From assembly GCF_002583555.1 (NCBI RefSeq), contig NZ_BEGX01000029.1:1-64000 (forward strand): 64,000 nucleotides of DNA, in the 5' to 3' direction. The notes below the pieces were generated by a model that was not told where the DNA came from, did not search any database, and was given only the letters and a program-made list of their open reading frames with translations. Source of the stretch: Pseudonocardia sp. N23 (GTDB taxonomy: Bacteria > Actinomycetota > Actinomycetes > Mycobacteriales > Pseudonocardiaceae). Shown piece by piece: positions 10,279-22,692 of the stretch. How positions within the stretch are numbered: position 1 is the first letter of the stretch; each line of letters begins with the position of its first letter. A program made the translations under genes and the position numbers.

Positions 10279-11520
10279 GTGACCGTCGCACCGTCCCCGT
10301 CGCCGCTGCGAGTGCGGACCCGCCCGGTGGACGACGTGGGCCGCCTCCTCGACCTGCTGCCCGACGACCGCCCCCTCTCCTGGGTGCGAGACGGCGAGGG
10401 GCTCGTCGGGTGGGGTGAGGTCGCCCGCTTCACCGGCACCGGCGCGGGCCGGTTCGCCGAGGCCGACGCGTGGTGGCGCTCCTTCGCCGCACGTCTCGAC
10501 GTCCACGACGACCTGGAGATCCCCGGCACCGGCGCGGTCGCCTTCGCCAGCTTCACCTTCGCCGACCGCTCCCCCGGGTCCGTGCTGATCGTGCCCCGGG
10601 TCGTCGTCGGCCGCCGCGACGGACAGACCTGGATCACCGAGTTCGCGGGCGACGGTGTGCCCGCCGCCATGCGCCGCGCCATGCCCGTCCGCGCCGGCGG
10701 CGCCCTGCGCTACGACGACGGCAACATGACCGTCGCCCGCTACCGGCGTGCCGTCGCCGAGGCCGTCTCCCGGATGCGGGCCGGCGAGCTCGACAAGGCG
10801 GCGCTGGCCCACGACCTGCTCGCCGTCGCCGACGAGCCGCTCGACCCCCGCTACCTCCTCGCAGGCCTCGCCCACCACTACCCGACCTGCTGGGCCTACT
10901 CCGTCGACGGGCTCGTCGGCGCCACCCCCGAGCTGCTGCTGCGCCGCGAGGGCGACGTCGTCTCCTCCCGGGTGCTGGCGGGCACGATCTGGCCGGGCTC
11001 GCAGGACGGCGCCGACATCGGGGCCACCCTGCTGGCGTCGGCGAAGGACCAGCGCGAGCACGCCTTCGCCGTCGACTCCCTCGCCGCGACACTGCGCCCG
11101 CACTGCACGACCCTCGACGTCCCCGACGAACCCTCGATCCTGGCGCTGCACAACGTGTCGCACCTGTCGTCGGACGTGCGCGGCGAGCTGCGCGACGGCG
11201 CCTCGCTGCTGACGCTGGCCGCCGACGTGCACCCCACCGCCGCCGTCGGCGGCACCCCCCGCGCCGCCGCGCTGCGGGTCATCGCCGAGCTGGAGCGGAT
11301 GGACCGTGGCCGCTACGCGGGTCCCGTCGGCTGGCTCGACGCGGCGGGCGACGGCGAGCTGGGCATCGCCCTGCGCTGCGCCCAGCTCGACGGCCGCACC
11401 GCCCGGCTCTTCGCCGGCTGCGGGATCGTGGCCGACTCCGACCCCGACACCGAGGTCAGCGAGGCCGCCGCCAAGCTCGTCGCCGTCCGCGAGGCCCTGG
11501 AGGGCAGCGTCACCGACTGA
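10279..11520 (+). CDS. menF: Isochorismate synthase
   Basis: Converts chorismate to isochorismate, the committed step into menaquinone. The 413-residue protein has the chorismate-binding fold with LDKAALAHDLLAVAD (about 173), the substrate-site segment VDGLVGATPELLLRREG (about 210), SRVLAGTIWPG, the HNVSHLSSDV motif (about 292), HPTAAVGGTPR (about 318) and the C-terminal FAGCGIVADSDPDTE (about 381). GTG 10279 is chosen because a TACCCT hexamer lies 8 nt upstream. MenF is more likely than a salicylate synthase because of the men neighbours. The reading frame stays open past the stop codon; see the RTX remnant. Confidence 0.9.
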   Translation: MTVAPSPSPLRVRTRPVDDVGRLLDLLPDDRPLSWVRDGEGLVGWGEVARFTGTGAGRFAEADAWWRSFAARLDVHDDLEIPGTGAVAFASFTFADRSPGSVLIVPRVVVGRRDGQTWITEFAGDGVPAAMRRAMPVRAGGALRYDDGNMTVARYRRAVAEAVSRMRAGELDKAALAHDLLAVADEPLDPRYLLAGLAHHYPTCWAYSVDGLVGATPELLLRREGDVVSSRVLAGTIWPGSQDGADIGATLLASAKDQREHAFAVDSLAATLRPHCTTLDVPDEPSILALHNVSHLSSDVRGELRDGASLLTLAADVHPTAAVGGTPRAAALRVIAELERMDRGRYAGPVGWLDAAGDGELGIALRCAQLDGRTARLFAGCGIVADSDPDTEVSEAAAKLVAVREALEGSVTD

Positions 11521-11853
11521 CGCCGGACCCGGGCGCCCCGCGCGACCGAGGCTGCGACCCCACAGCCGCGCGCAACCTCACTGGCGCCGGCGTCGTTCTC
11601 CGAGGTCGCCACGGTCGACCCACGTGCGCGCCGGTGGGACGCCGGCACCGAACGCGGCCGGGGTACCGGTTCGTTCCTGATCCTGGGGACGTCGGGCGAC
11701 GACACGGTCGTCGGTTCCGGGCGCGGTGGCTGCATCGCGGGCGGCGCCGGCGACGACACGGTGTCCGGCGGCGCGGGTGCCGACCGGCTGCGCGGCGGCG
11801 CGGCGCGGACCGGTTGCCCGGAGGTCCGGGTTGCGGCGACCCGTCGGCGGTGA
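11521..11853 (+). pseudogene. RTX-repeat gene remnant between menF and menD
   Basis: Directly after the menF stop the same frame stays open to TGA 11851-11853 with no ATG or GTG. From about 11674 it reads FLILGTSGDDTVVGSG, then GGAGDDTVS and GGAGADRLR, two textbook RTX (GGxGxDxLx) calcium-binding nonapeptides. The copy lacks a start and the rest of an RTX protein. It looks like the decayed C-terminal end of a secreted RTX gene. Stop-codon readthrough from MenF would also attach it to that enzyme, but I see no signal for this. Apart from this remnant I see nothing in the 340-bp gap. Confidence 0.45.
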
Positions 11854-11863
11854 CGGGTGTGGG

Positions 11864-14869
<3,006 letters not shown>

Positions 14870-14887
14870 CGTAGTTTCGGCGTCGTC

Positions 14888-16524
<1,637 letters not shown>

Positions 16525-16525
<1 letters not shown>

Positions 16526-16556
16526 AACGGCGCCGACCCGGAGGCCGGCGCCGTTC
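16525..16556. terminator. Bidirectional terminator hairpin between the ABC-F and HesB-like genes
   Basis: Perfect 11-bp inverted repeat, GAACGGCGCCG (16525-16535) and CGGCGCCGTTC (16546-16556), with a 10-nt loop. It starts within the ABC-F stop codon and sits between convergent genes, so it can serve both. Confidence 0.75.
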
Positions 16557-16572
16557 GTCGTGTGGTCGGTGG

Positions 16573-16881
16573 TCAGGACTCCGGGGTCGGTTCGGCCTGC
16601 GGGCCGATGGCGAAGCGCAGCTCCTCCCCCTGCGGGGTCTCGACGGGCTGCACGTCCAGGACCTTGTCGTCGAGCACCTGCGCGGCGGCTGTCTCCAGGA
16701 ACACCGTCACGCCGTCGCCTGTCAGGACCGTGTCGCTCTCGATCGGCTGAGCCGCCAGCGAGAGCTCCAGGCCCTGGTCCTCCTCGGTGGACGCGATGCG
16801 CAGACCACCGCCGTCGGGGAGTTCGGCATCAGCCGTCAAGGACTTGATGGCCTCTGCCGCTGTCTCGGTGATTGCCAACAT
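16573..16881 (-). CDS. HesB/IscA-like protein without cysteines
   Basis: A 102-residue protein starting MLAITETAAEAIKSLTADAE, the opening of the HesB/IscA Fe-S carrier fold, with the LRIAS...GLELSLAAQP core and a short acidic tail. The three cluster-binding cysteines of IscA/ErpA are absent; there is no cysteine at all, so canonical cluster transfer is unlikely. ATG 16881 is favoured because a TACTGT hexamer (16889-16894) lies 7 nt upstream. The gene is convergent with the ABC-F gene and 63 bp downstream of the aldo-keto reductase. Confidence 0.75.
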   Translation of the reverse strand: MLAITETAAEAIKSLTADAELPDGGGLRIASTEEDQGLELSLAAQPIESDTVLTGDGVTVFLETAAAQVLDDKVLDVQPVETPQGEELRFAIGPQAEPTPES

Positions 16882-16944
16882 TCGACCCACAGTAGGCACG
16901 TCCCCGCGACCACGCACCCCTGCTGCGCGGCCGGTCACGTCGAT

Positions 16945-17772
16945 TCAGCCGAACCGGTCCGGGTCCGGCCCCAGGCGCGTGCCACTGTCCAGGGCGCTCA
17001 CGGCAGCCATCTCCTCGTCGGACAGGGTGAAGTCGAAGACGTCGATGTTCTCCCGGATCCGCGACGGCGTCACCGACTTCGGGAACACCACGTTGCCGAG
17101 CTGCACGTGCCAGCGCAGCACCACCTGGGCGGGCGACTTCCCGTGCGCGCGCCCGATCTCGACGAGCCCCGCGTCCGACAGCAGCTCCCCACCCTTCGCG
17201 ATCGGGGCCCACGCCTCGGTGACGATGCCGTGGTCGGAGTGGTAGGCGCGCAACGCTTCCTGGTTGAGCAGCGGGTGCAGCTCGATCTGGTTGACCGCGG
17301 GCACGGTGCCCGTCTCGGCCGCGAGGCGCTCCAGGTGCGGGACCTGGAAGTTGGAGACGCCGATCGCCCGCGCCGTGCCGTCCTTCGCGCAGCCCTCCAT
17401 GCCCTCCCAGGTCTCGACGTAGACGTCGGCCTGCGGGCGCGGCCAGTGCACGAGATAGAGGTCGACGAAGTCCAGTCCCAGCTTCTCCAGGCTCTCCCCC
17501 AGCGCGCTCGCCGCCGAGTCGCGGCCCTGCCGGTCGTTGGCGAGCTTGGTGGTGACGAAGACCTCGTCGCGGGGCAGGCCCGAGTCGGCGATCGCCCGTC
17601 CCACCTCGGCCTCGTTGCCGTAGGCCTGTGCGGTGTCGATGTGCCGGTAGCCGGCGTCGAAGGCCTGACGGACGGACTCGACCGTCTCGCCGGGGCCGAC
17701 CTGGAAGACGCCGAAGCCGAACTGCGGGATCACGACGCCGTTGTTCAGGGTCAGGTTCGGGACAGAGCTCAT
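16945..17772 (-). CDS. Aldo/keto reductase
   Basis: NADPH-dependent (beta/alpha)8 oxidoreductase of 275 aa, similar to the 2,5-diketo-D-gluconate reductase group. The catalytic tetrad is visible: Asp in AGYRHIDTAQ (about 46), Tyr in AYGNEAEVG (about 51), Lys in FVTTKLAND (about 76) and His in YLVHWPRP (about 109). The C-terminal cofactor motif VVFPKSVTPSRIREN is present. A TAGAAC hexamer lies 6 nt before ATG 17772, so the mRNA may be leaderless. Physiological substrate unknown. Confidence 0.9.
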   Translation of the reverse strand: MSSVPNLTLNNGVVIPQFGFGVFQVGPGETVESVRQAFDAGYRHIDTAQAYGNEAEVGRAIADSGLPRDEVFVTTKLANDRQGRDSAASALGESLEKLGLDFVDLYLVHWPRPQADVYVETWEGMEGCAKDGTARAIGVSNFQVPHLERLAAETGTVPAVNQIELHPLLNQEALRAYHSDHGIVTEAWAPIAKGGELLSDAGLVEIGRAHGKSPAQVVLRWHVQLGNVVFPKSVTPSRIRENIDVFDFTLSDEEMAAVSALDSGTRLGPDPDRFG

Positions 17773-17968
17773 GCCCCGGTTCTACCCCCGCCCCCCGGGA
17801 CCCGCAGTCGCGAGTGTGCGGGATCGCCGGACGATCCGCCGCGCTCCGCCCGCGCGATCAGCGATCAGCTCGGGTCGCCGCTACGAGCCGACCCCCTCCC
17901 GCCGCGACGGCGACGGCACGTCCCGCCGGGTGAGCGGCCCGGGCGGCGGGCCCGTCCGGGGCTCGACG

Positions 17969-17974
17969 TAGGGT
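17969..17974 (+). promoter_or_regulatory. -10 hexamer of menB (leaderless)
   Basis: TAGGGT lies 7 nt before GTG 17982. Confidence 0.55.
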
Positions 17975-17981
17975 CCGAACC

Positions 17982-18890
17982 GTGAGCGACGCCGTCTCCG
18001 AGCTGTTCGATCCCGAGGCCTGGACGGCCGTCCCGGGGTTCGACTTCACCGACATCACCTACCACCGCGCCGTGTCGACGGGCGCCGTGCGGATCGCGTT
18101 CGACCGGCCGGAGGTGCGCAACGCGTTCCGCCCGGGCACCGTCGACGAGCTCTACACCGCGCTCGACCACGCCCGGCAGAGCTCCGACGTCGGCTGTGTG
18201 CTGCTCACCGGCAACGGCCCGTCCCCGCGCGACGGGGGCCGGGCGTTCTGCTCCGGCGGTGACCAGCGCATCCGCGGCCGCAGCGGCTACCAGTACGCCT
18301 CGGGCGAGACGGCCGAGACCGTCGAGCCGGGTCGCGCCGGGCGGCTGCACATCCTGGAGTGCCAGCGGCTCATCAGGTTCATGCCCAAGGTCGTCATCGC
18401 CGTCGTCAACGGCTGGGCCGCGGGCGGCGGGCACTCGCTGCACGCGGTCGCCGACCTGACGCTGGCCAGCGAGGAGCACGCCCGCTTCAAGCAGACCGAC
18501 GCCGACGTCGGCTCCTTCGACGGCGGCTACGGCTCGGCCTACCTCGCCAAGCAGGTGGGCCAGAAGTTCGCCCGCGAGATCTTCTTCCTCGGCCAGCCCT
18601 ACACCGCCGAGCAGATGCACCGGATGGGTGCGGTCAACCGGGTCGTTCCGCACGCCGACCTGGAGAAGGTCGCGCTGGAGTGGGCGACGCTGGTCAACGG
18701 CAAGTCCCCGCAGGCGCAGCGGATGCTCAAGTACGCCTTCAACCTCACCGACGACGGGCTCGTCGGCCAGCAGCTGTTCGCCGGCGAGGCGACGCGCATG
18801 GCCTACATGACCGACGAGGCCGTCGAGGGCCGGGACTCGTTCCTGGAGAAGCGCGACCCCGACTGGTCGCCCTACCCCTGGCACTACTGA
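17982..18890 (+). CDS. menB: 1,4-dihydroxy-2-naphthoyl-CoA synthase
   Basis: Crotonase-fold enzyme that closes the naphthoquinone ring from o-succinylbenzoyl-CoA. The 302-residue protein has FDRPEVRNAFRPGTVDEL (about 43), the oxyanion-hole segment AFCSGGDQRIRG (about 89), NGWAAGGGHSLH (about 145) and the MenB signature DADVGSFDGGYGSAYLAKQ (about 174), whose Asp is typical of the group that carries its own catalytic carboxylate. The C terminus WSPYPWHY is conserved. GTG 17982 is supported by a TAGGGT hexamer 7 nt upstream. Confidence 0.95.
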   Translation: MSDAVSELFDPEAWTAVPGFDFTDITYHRAVSTGAVRIAFDRPEVRNAFRPGTVDELYTALDHARQSSDVGCVLLTGNGPSPRDGGRAFCSGGDQRIRGRSGYQYASGETAETVEPGRAGRLHILECQRLIRFMPKVVIAVVNGWAAGGGHSLHAVADLTLASEEHARFKQTDADVGSFDGGYGSAYLAKQVGQKFAREIFFLGQPYTAEQMHRMGAVNRVVPHADLEKVALEWATLVNGKSPQAQRMLKYAFNLTDDGLVGQQLFAGEATRMAYMTDEAVEGRDSFLEKRDPDWSPYPWHY

Positions 18891-18942
18891 CCGGTCCGGC
18901 AGCCGTCGGGACCAGGCTGGTGTCGGCTCGGCGGTGGGGCGG

Positions 18943-18978
18943 GGTCAGCAGGTCGGGGCGGGTCAGCAGGTCGGGGCG
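18943..18978. repeat. 18-bp tandem duplication across the stop codon of the Lon-like gene
   Basis: Two exact copies (18943-18960 and 18961-18978). The copy at 18961-18978 ends the coding sequence (APTC-stop) and the other lies just beyond the stop, in frame, and would encode the same tail and a second stop. It is probably a recent replication-slippage event. Confidence 0.8.
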
Positions 18979-20060
18979 GTGCCGCCGGCGCGGATCGTGT
19001 CGAGGTCGGAGACAGCATCGGTCAGCCGCTCGACCTTCACCAGCGTGATGCCCTCGGGTGCCGACTCGCGGGCCTCCGTGCAGTTGGCGGCGGGGACCAG
19101 GAAGACGGTGGCGCCGGCGTCCTTCGCGGCGATCAGCTTGAGCGGGATGCCGGCGATGGCACCGACCTCGCCCGTCGCGGCGATCTCGCCGGTGCCCGCG
19201 ATGAAGGTGCCGCCGGTCAGCTCGCCGGGGGTGAGCCGGTCGACGACGGCCAGGGAGAACATCAGCCCCGCCGACGGCCCGCCGACACCGGTCAGCGAGA
19301 TCGTGATCTTCTCGTCGCCTGCCGGGCGGGCGACGGGGGCGATGCCGAGGCCGCCCTGGGTGTTGCCGCCGCCGAGCTGGATGAGGGTGACGGTGACGGC
19401 CTGCACGGGGCCGTCGTCACGGACGATCTCGACAGGGATCTGCTGGCCGGGGGTGGTGCCGGCCAGCGCGGCGCGGATGTCGCCGATGCGCCCGATCTCC
19501 TTGCCCTGCACCGACACGATGCGGTCGCCGGGGCGGAGGACCGGGTTGACGGGCAGCCCGGCGATGTCGGGGCCGACGACGACCTGCGAGGGCAGGTCGA
19601 GGTAGGTCAGCGCCGCCGAGACCGCGGAGGTCTCGGATCCGGAGAAGTCGGCGTCGTTCTTGGCGTCGATCTGCTGCTGGGTCTGCCCGGCCGGGAAGAC
19701 GGCGTTGCGGGGCACGACCTGCTGGTCGGGGTCGAGCCAGGCGCGCAGCACCTGGAACGTCGTCAGGCCGTCGGTGACCGACACCGTCGTCATGTTGAGG
19801 TGCCCCGACGTGGCGTAGGTCGGCAGCCCGGTGACGTCGACGACCGGCTTGCCGTCCTGGTCGTCGAGGGTGTTGAAGGTGGGGCCGGGGCCGAGGGTGA
19901 CCAGCGGGACCGGCACGGTGGCGGCGAGGACGCACACGGCGAGCAGCCCGACGACGGCCAGGACGAGGCGCATCGTGGCGGGCGAGGGGCGACGCGGGCG
20001 CGGCGGCGCGCTCGTCTCTGTCTCGCCGGTCGTCTCTGTCTCGCCGGTCGTCCCCGTCAT
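18963..20060 (-). CDS. Membrane-anchored Lon-like PDZ protease (YlbL type)
   Basis: A 365-residue protein. Residues 1-28 are polar and contain a duplicated TGETET segment. A transmembrane anchor lies at about 31-52, a PDZ domain with PVNPVLRPGDRIVSVQGKEIG near 165, and an S16 (Lon-type) peptidase domain at the C terminus. The catalytic Ser is in GVGGPSAGLMFSLAVVD (about 262) and the Lys in GIPLKLIAAKDAGATVF (about 307). There is no AAA+ domain. Such proteins act outside the membrane in protein quality control. It converges on menB. Confidence 0.9.
   Translation of the reverse strand: MTGTTGETETTGETETSAPPRPRRPSPATMRLVLAVVGLLAVCVLAATVPVPLVTLGPGPTFNTLDDQDGKPVVDVTGLPTYATSGHLNMTTVSVTDGLTTFQVLRAWLDPDQQVVPRNAVFPAGQTQQQIDAKNDADFSGSETSAVSAALTYLDLPSQVVVGPDIAGLPVNPVLRPGDRIVSVQGKEIGRIGDIRAALAGTTPGQQIPVEIVRDDGPVQAVTVTLIQLGGGNTQGGLGIAPVARPAGDEKITISLTGVGGPSAGLMFSLAVVDRLTPGELTGGTFIAGTGEIAATGEVGAIAGIPLKLIAAKDAGATVFLVPAANCTEARESAPEGITLVKVERLTDAVSDLDTIRAGGTAPTC
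20014..20049. repeat. 18-bp tandem repeat in the 5' end of the Lon-like gene
   Basis: Two exact 18-bp copies (20014-20031 and 20032-20049) encode the duplicated TGETET of the cytosolic N terminus. The reading frame is kept. Confidence 0.75.
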
Positions 20061-20197
20061 CGGGGACCGCCGAGGTGGGCAGCCGTGGTGTCACCGTGCA
20101 CGTGCGAACTCCCTGGGTGCATGCGTTCCGGCGGCGCCCCCGACCGCCTGATCACCCCGGACGATACGACGCGAACCTGTGCGCGCCCGCGCAGGCC

Positions 20198-22615
20198 TCA
20201 GGTGCGGCGGCGCGGGCCCCGGGACGGGGTGGCGGTGAGCGGGTCGGCGGGCCAGTCGTGCTTGGGGTAGCGGCCGCGCAGCTCGGCGCGGACGTGAGGG
20301 TAGCCGTTGGCCCAGAACGACGCGAGGTCCGCGGTGACGGCGGCGGGCCGCCCGGCGGGCGAGAGCAGGTGCAGCAGCACCGGGAGCCGGCCGTCGGCGA
20401 CCGTGGGGCTCGCGGTCCAGCCCAGGACCTCCTGCAGCCGGACGGCGAGGACGGGCTGGTCGCCGGACCAGTCGAGGGTGATGCGTGAGCCCGTCGGCAC
20501 CTCGATGCGTTCGGGGGCGAGCGCGTCGAGACGGTGGGCGACCGACGGGTCGAGCAGCCCGCGGAGGATCTGCCCGGCGTCCACACGGGCCAGGTCGGAG
20601 CGGCGCCGGGCGCGGTCGAGCGGGCCCGTCCACCAGCGGTCGGGGTCGGTGAGCAGGGCCTCGTCGGACACGTCGGGCCACCGGTCACCGAGGACGCGGT
20701 GCAGGGTGGCGACGCGGTCGCGCAGCGCGCGGGCGTGCGGGGTCCAGTGCAGCAGGCCGAGGCCCTCGGACCGCAGCCCGTCGAGGAGCGCGGCCCGGAC
20801 GGCAGCCGGGTCGGGGTTCCGCAGCAGGCGCTCGTCGAGGACGATCGCGCCGAGCCGGTGCACGCGGGTGGCGCGCACGTCGCCCTCGGCCCAGGCGATC
20901 TCGTCGGCGACGGCGAGCAGCGGGGCGCCGACGCGTTCGGCCAGCTCCTGGTCCGCGGCCGCGGCGAGCCGGACCCGTCCGTGCTGCGCGCCGGGGGCGC
21001 GGTCGGCGACCGCGACGGCGAGCCACTCGTGGGCGGCGAGCCCGTCACCCGCCGACAGCTCGACGGCGGTTCCGCCCGCCATCAGGAAGACGGGTCCACC
21101 GCCGGGGCGGCGCCGGGCGAGCCGTTCCGGGTGGGCGAGCGCGACGACCTCCGCGGCTCCCGCCCTCCCCTTCCCCCGCGCGACGAGGCGTTCGAGCCTG
21201 CGCACCTCGGCCTTCCACCGGCCGGTGCCGGGCGCGGTGCCCGACCGCAGGGTGCGCAGCACGTCGTCGACGTCGGTGCCGGCACCGAGGGTGTCGTCGT
21301 CGAGGAGGGCGACGGTCTCGGCGGCGACGCGGGTCCCGGCGGCGGGGGCGCCGTCGAGCAGCGCGCGGGCGAGCCGCGGGTGCAGGCCGAGCCCGGCCAT
21401 GGCCCGGCCGCGGGCGGTGATCGCGCCGCCGGCGTCGACGGCCCCCAGCGCGCGCAGCACGGAACGCCCGGCGGCGAGCGGGCCCTCGGGCGGCGGGTCC
21501 CACCAGGTGAGGCCGGTGCCGTCGGGGGTGCCCCAGTCGGCGAGGTCGAGGGCGAGACGGGTGAGGTCGGCGGTACGGATCTCGGGCTCGGGGAAACGGT
21601 TGAGCACCTCACCGGCGGGCCAGCAGCGCACGGCCCGGCCCGGTGCCTCGCGGCCCGCGCGGCCGGCGCGCTGCTCGGCGACCGCCGCCGACACCCGCAC
21701 CGTGACGAGCCCGGCCATCCCGCGGCGGTGGTCGACGCGCGGGACCCGGGCGAGCCCGGCGTCGACCACCGCGCGCACCCCGGGGACGGTGAGGCTGGAC
21801 TCGGCGACGGCCGTCGACAGCACGACGCGCCGCCGCGGTCCGGGGGTGAGCGCGCGGTCCTGCTCGGCGGCGGACAGGCGCCCGTGCAGGGGCAGGACGT
21901 CGGCGTCGACGCCACCGAGGGCCGTGGCGGTGCGGCGGATCTCGGCGACGCCGGGCAGGAACGCGAGCACGTCGCCGTCCGCCGGCAACGTCCGCACGGC
22001 GCGGGCGACGCACGCCTCGATCCGCTCACCCCGCGTGGGTGGGGCGTACGTGACGTCGACGGGGAACGTGCGCGCCTCGATCGACCGCACCGGCGCGCCG
22101 CCCAGCACGTCGGCCAGCCGGGTGGCGGCCACGGTCGCCGACGTGGCGAGCAGCCGCAGGTCCGGCCGCAGCCCGGCGCGGGCGTCGAGCAGCAGGGCGA
22201 GCAGGAGATCGGCGTCGAGACGGCGTTCGTGGCACTCGTCGAGGACGACGGTCGTGACGCCGGCCAGCTCCGGATCGGCCGCGAGCCGGCGCAGCAGCAG
22301 CCCCGAGGTCACGACCTCGATCCGGGTCGCCGCCGACCCCTTCCGGTCCCCGCGCACCGAGTACCCGACGGTCCCGCCGACCTGCTCGCCCAGCAGCGAC
22401 GCCATCCGCGCCGCGGCCGCCCGGGTGGCCAGCCGGCGCGGTTCGGCCACGACGACGCGGCCCTGCGATGCCGCGGCGAGCGCGAGCGGGACGAGCGTCG
22501 TCTTGCCCGTCCCCGGCGGGGCGACGAGCACCGCGGTCCCGTGCGCGGCCAGGGTCGCGACGACGTCGTCGAGGTGGTCGCGGACCGGGAGGTCGGGGAG
22601 CTCTGGCAGGCGCAT
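20198..22615 (-). CDS. hrpB: ATP-dependent helicase HrpB
   Basis: DEAH-box superfamily 2 helicase of 805 aa. Motifs in order: I VAPPGTGKTTLVPLAL (about 32), Ia AEPRRLATRAAAARM, II DECHERRLDADLLL (about 124, DECH as is typical of HrpB), III ATSATVAATRLADVL (about 160), and VI AEQRAGRAGREAPGRAVR (about 310). The helicase-associated and HrpB C-terminal domains follow. ATG 22615 begins directly before the conserved LPDLPVRDHLDDVVATL segment, and a CAGACT hexamer lies 8 nt upstream. The RNA or DNA target of HrpB is not established. Confidence 0.93.
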   Translation of the reverse strand: MRLPELPDLPVRDHLDDVVATLAAHGTAVLVAPPGTGKTTLVPLALAAASQGRVVVAEPRRLATRAAAARMASLLGEQVGGTVGYSVRGDRKGSAATRIEVVTSGLLLRRLAADPELAGVTTVVLDECHERRLDADLLLALLLDARAGLRPDLRLLATSATVAATRLADVLGGAPVRSIEARTFPVDVTYAPPTRGERIEACVARAVRTLPADGDVLAFLPGVAEIRRTATALGGVDADVLPLHGRLSAAEQDRALTPGPRRRVVLSTAVAESSLTVPGVRAVVDAGLARVPRVDHRRGMAGLVTVRVSAAVAEQRAGRAGREAPGRAVRCWPAGEVLNRFPEPEIRTADLTRLALDLADWGTPDGTGLTWWDPPPEGPLAAGRSVLRALGAVDAGGAITARGRAMAGLGLHPRLARALLDGAPAAGTRVAAETVALLDDDTLGAGTDVDDVLRTLRSGTAPGTGRWKAEVRRLERLVARGKGRAGAAEVVALAHPERLARRRPGGGPVFLMAGGTAVELSAGDGLAAHEWLAVAVADRAPGAQHGRVRLAAAADQELAERVGAPLLAVADEIAWAEGDVRATRVHRLGAIVLDERLLRNPDPAAVRAALLDGLRSEGLGLLHWTPHARALRDRVATLHRVLGDRWPDVSDEALLTDPDRWWTGPLDRARRRSDLARVDAGQILRGLLDPSVAHRLDALAPERIEVPTGSRITLDWSGDQPVLAVRLQEVLGWTASPTVADGRLPVLLHLLSPAGRPAAVTADLASFWANGYPHVRAELRGRYPKHDWPADPLTATPSRGPRRRT

Positions 22616-22692
22616 CACCGCGGAGTCTGCCCGGAGACACCCGCGCCGCGCGTGACAGGCTGGCGCTGCCCGGCCCCGAACGGAGAGAACCC

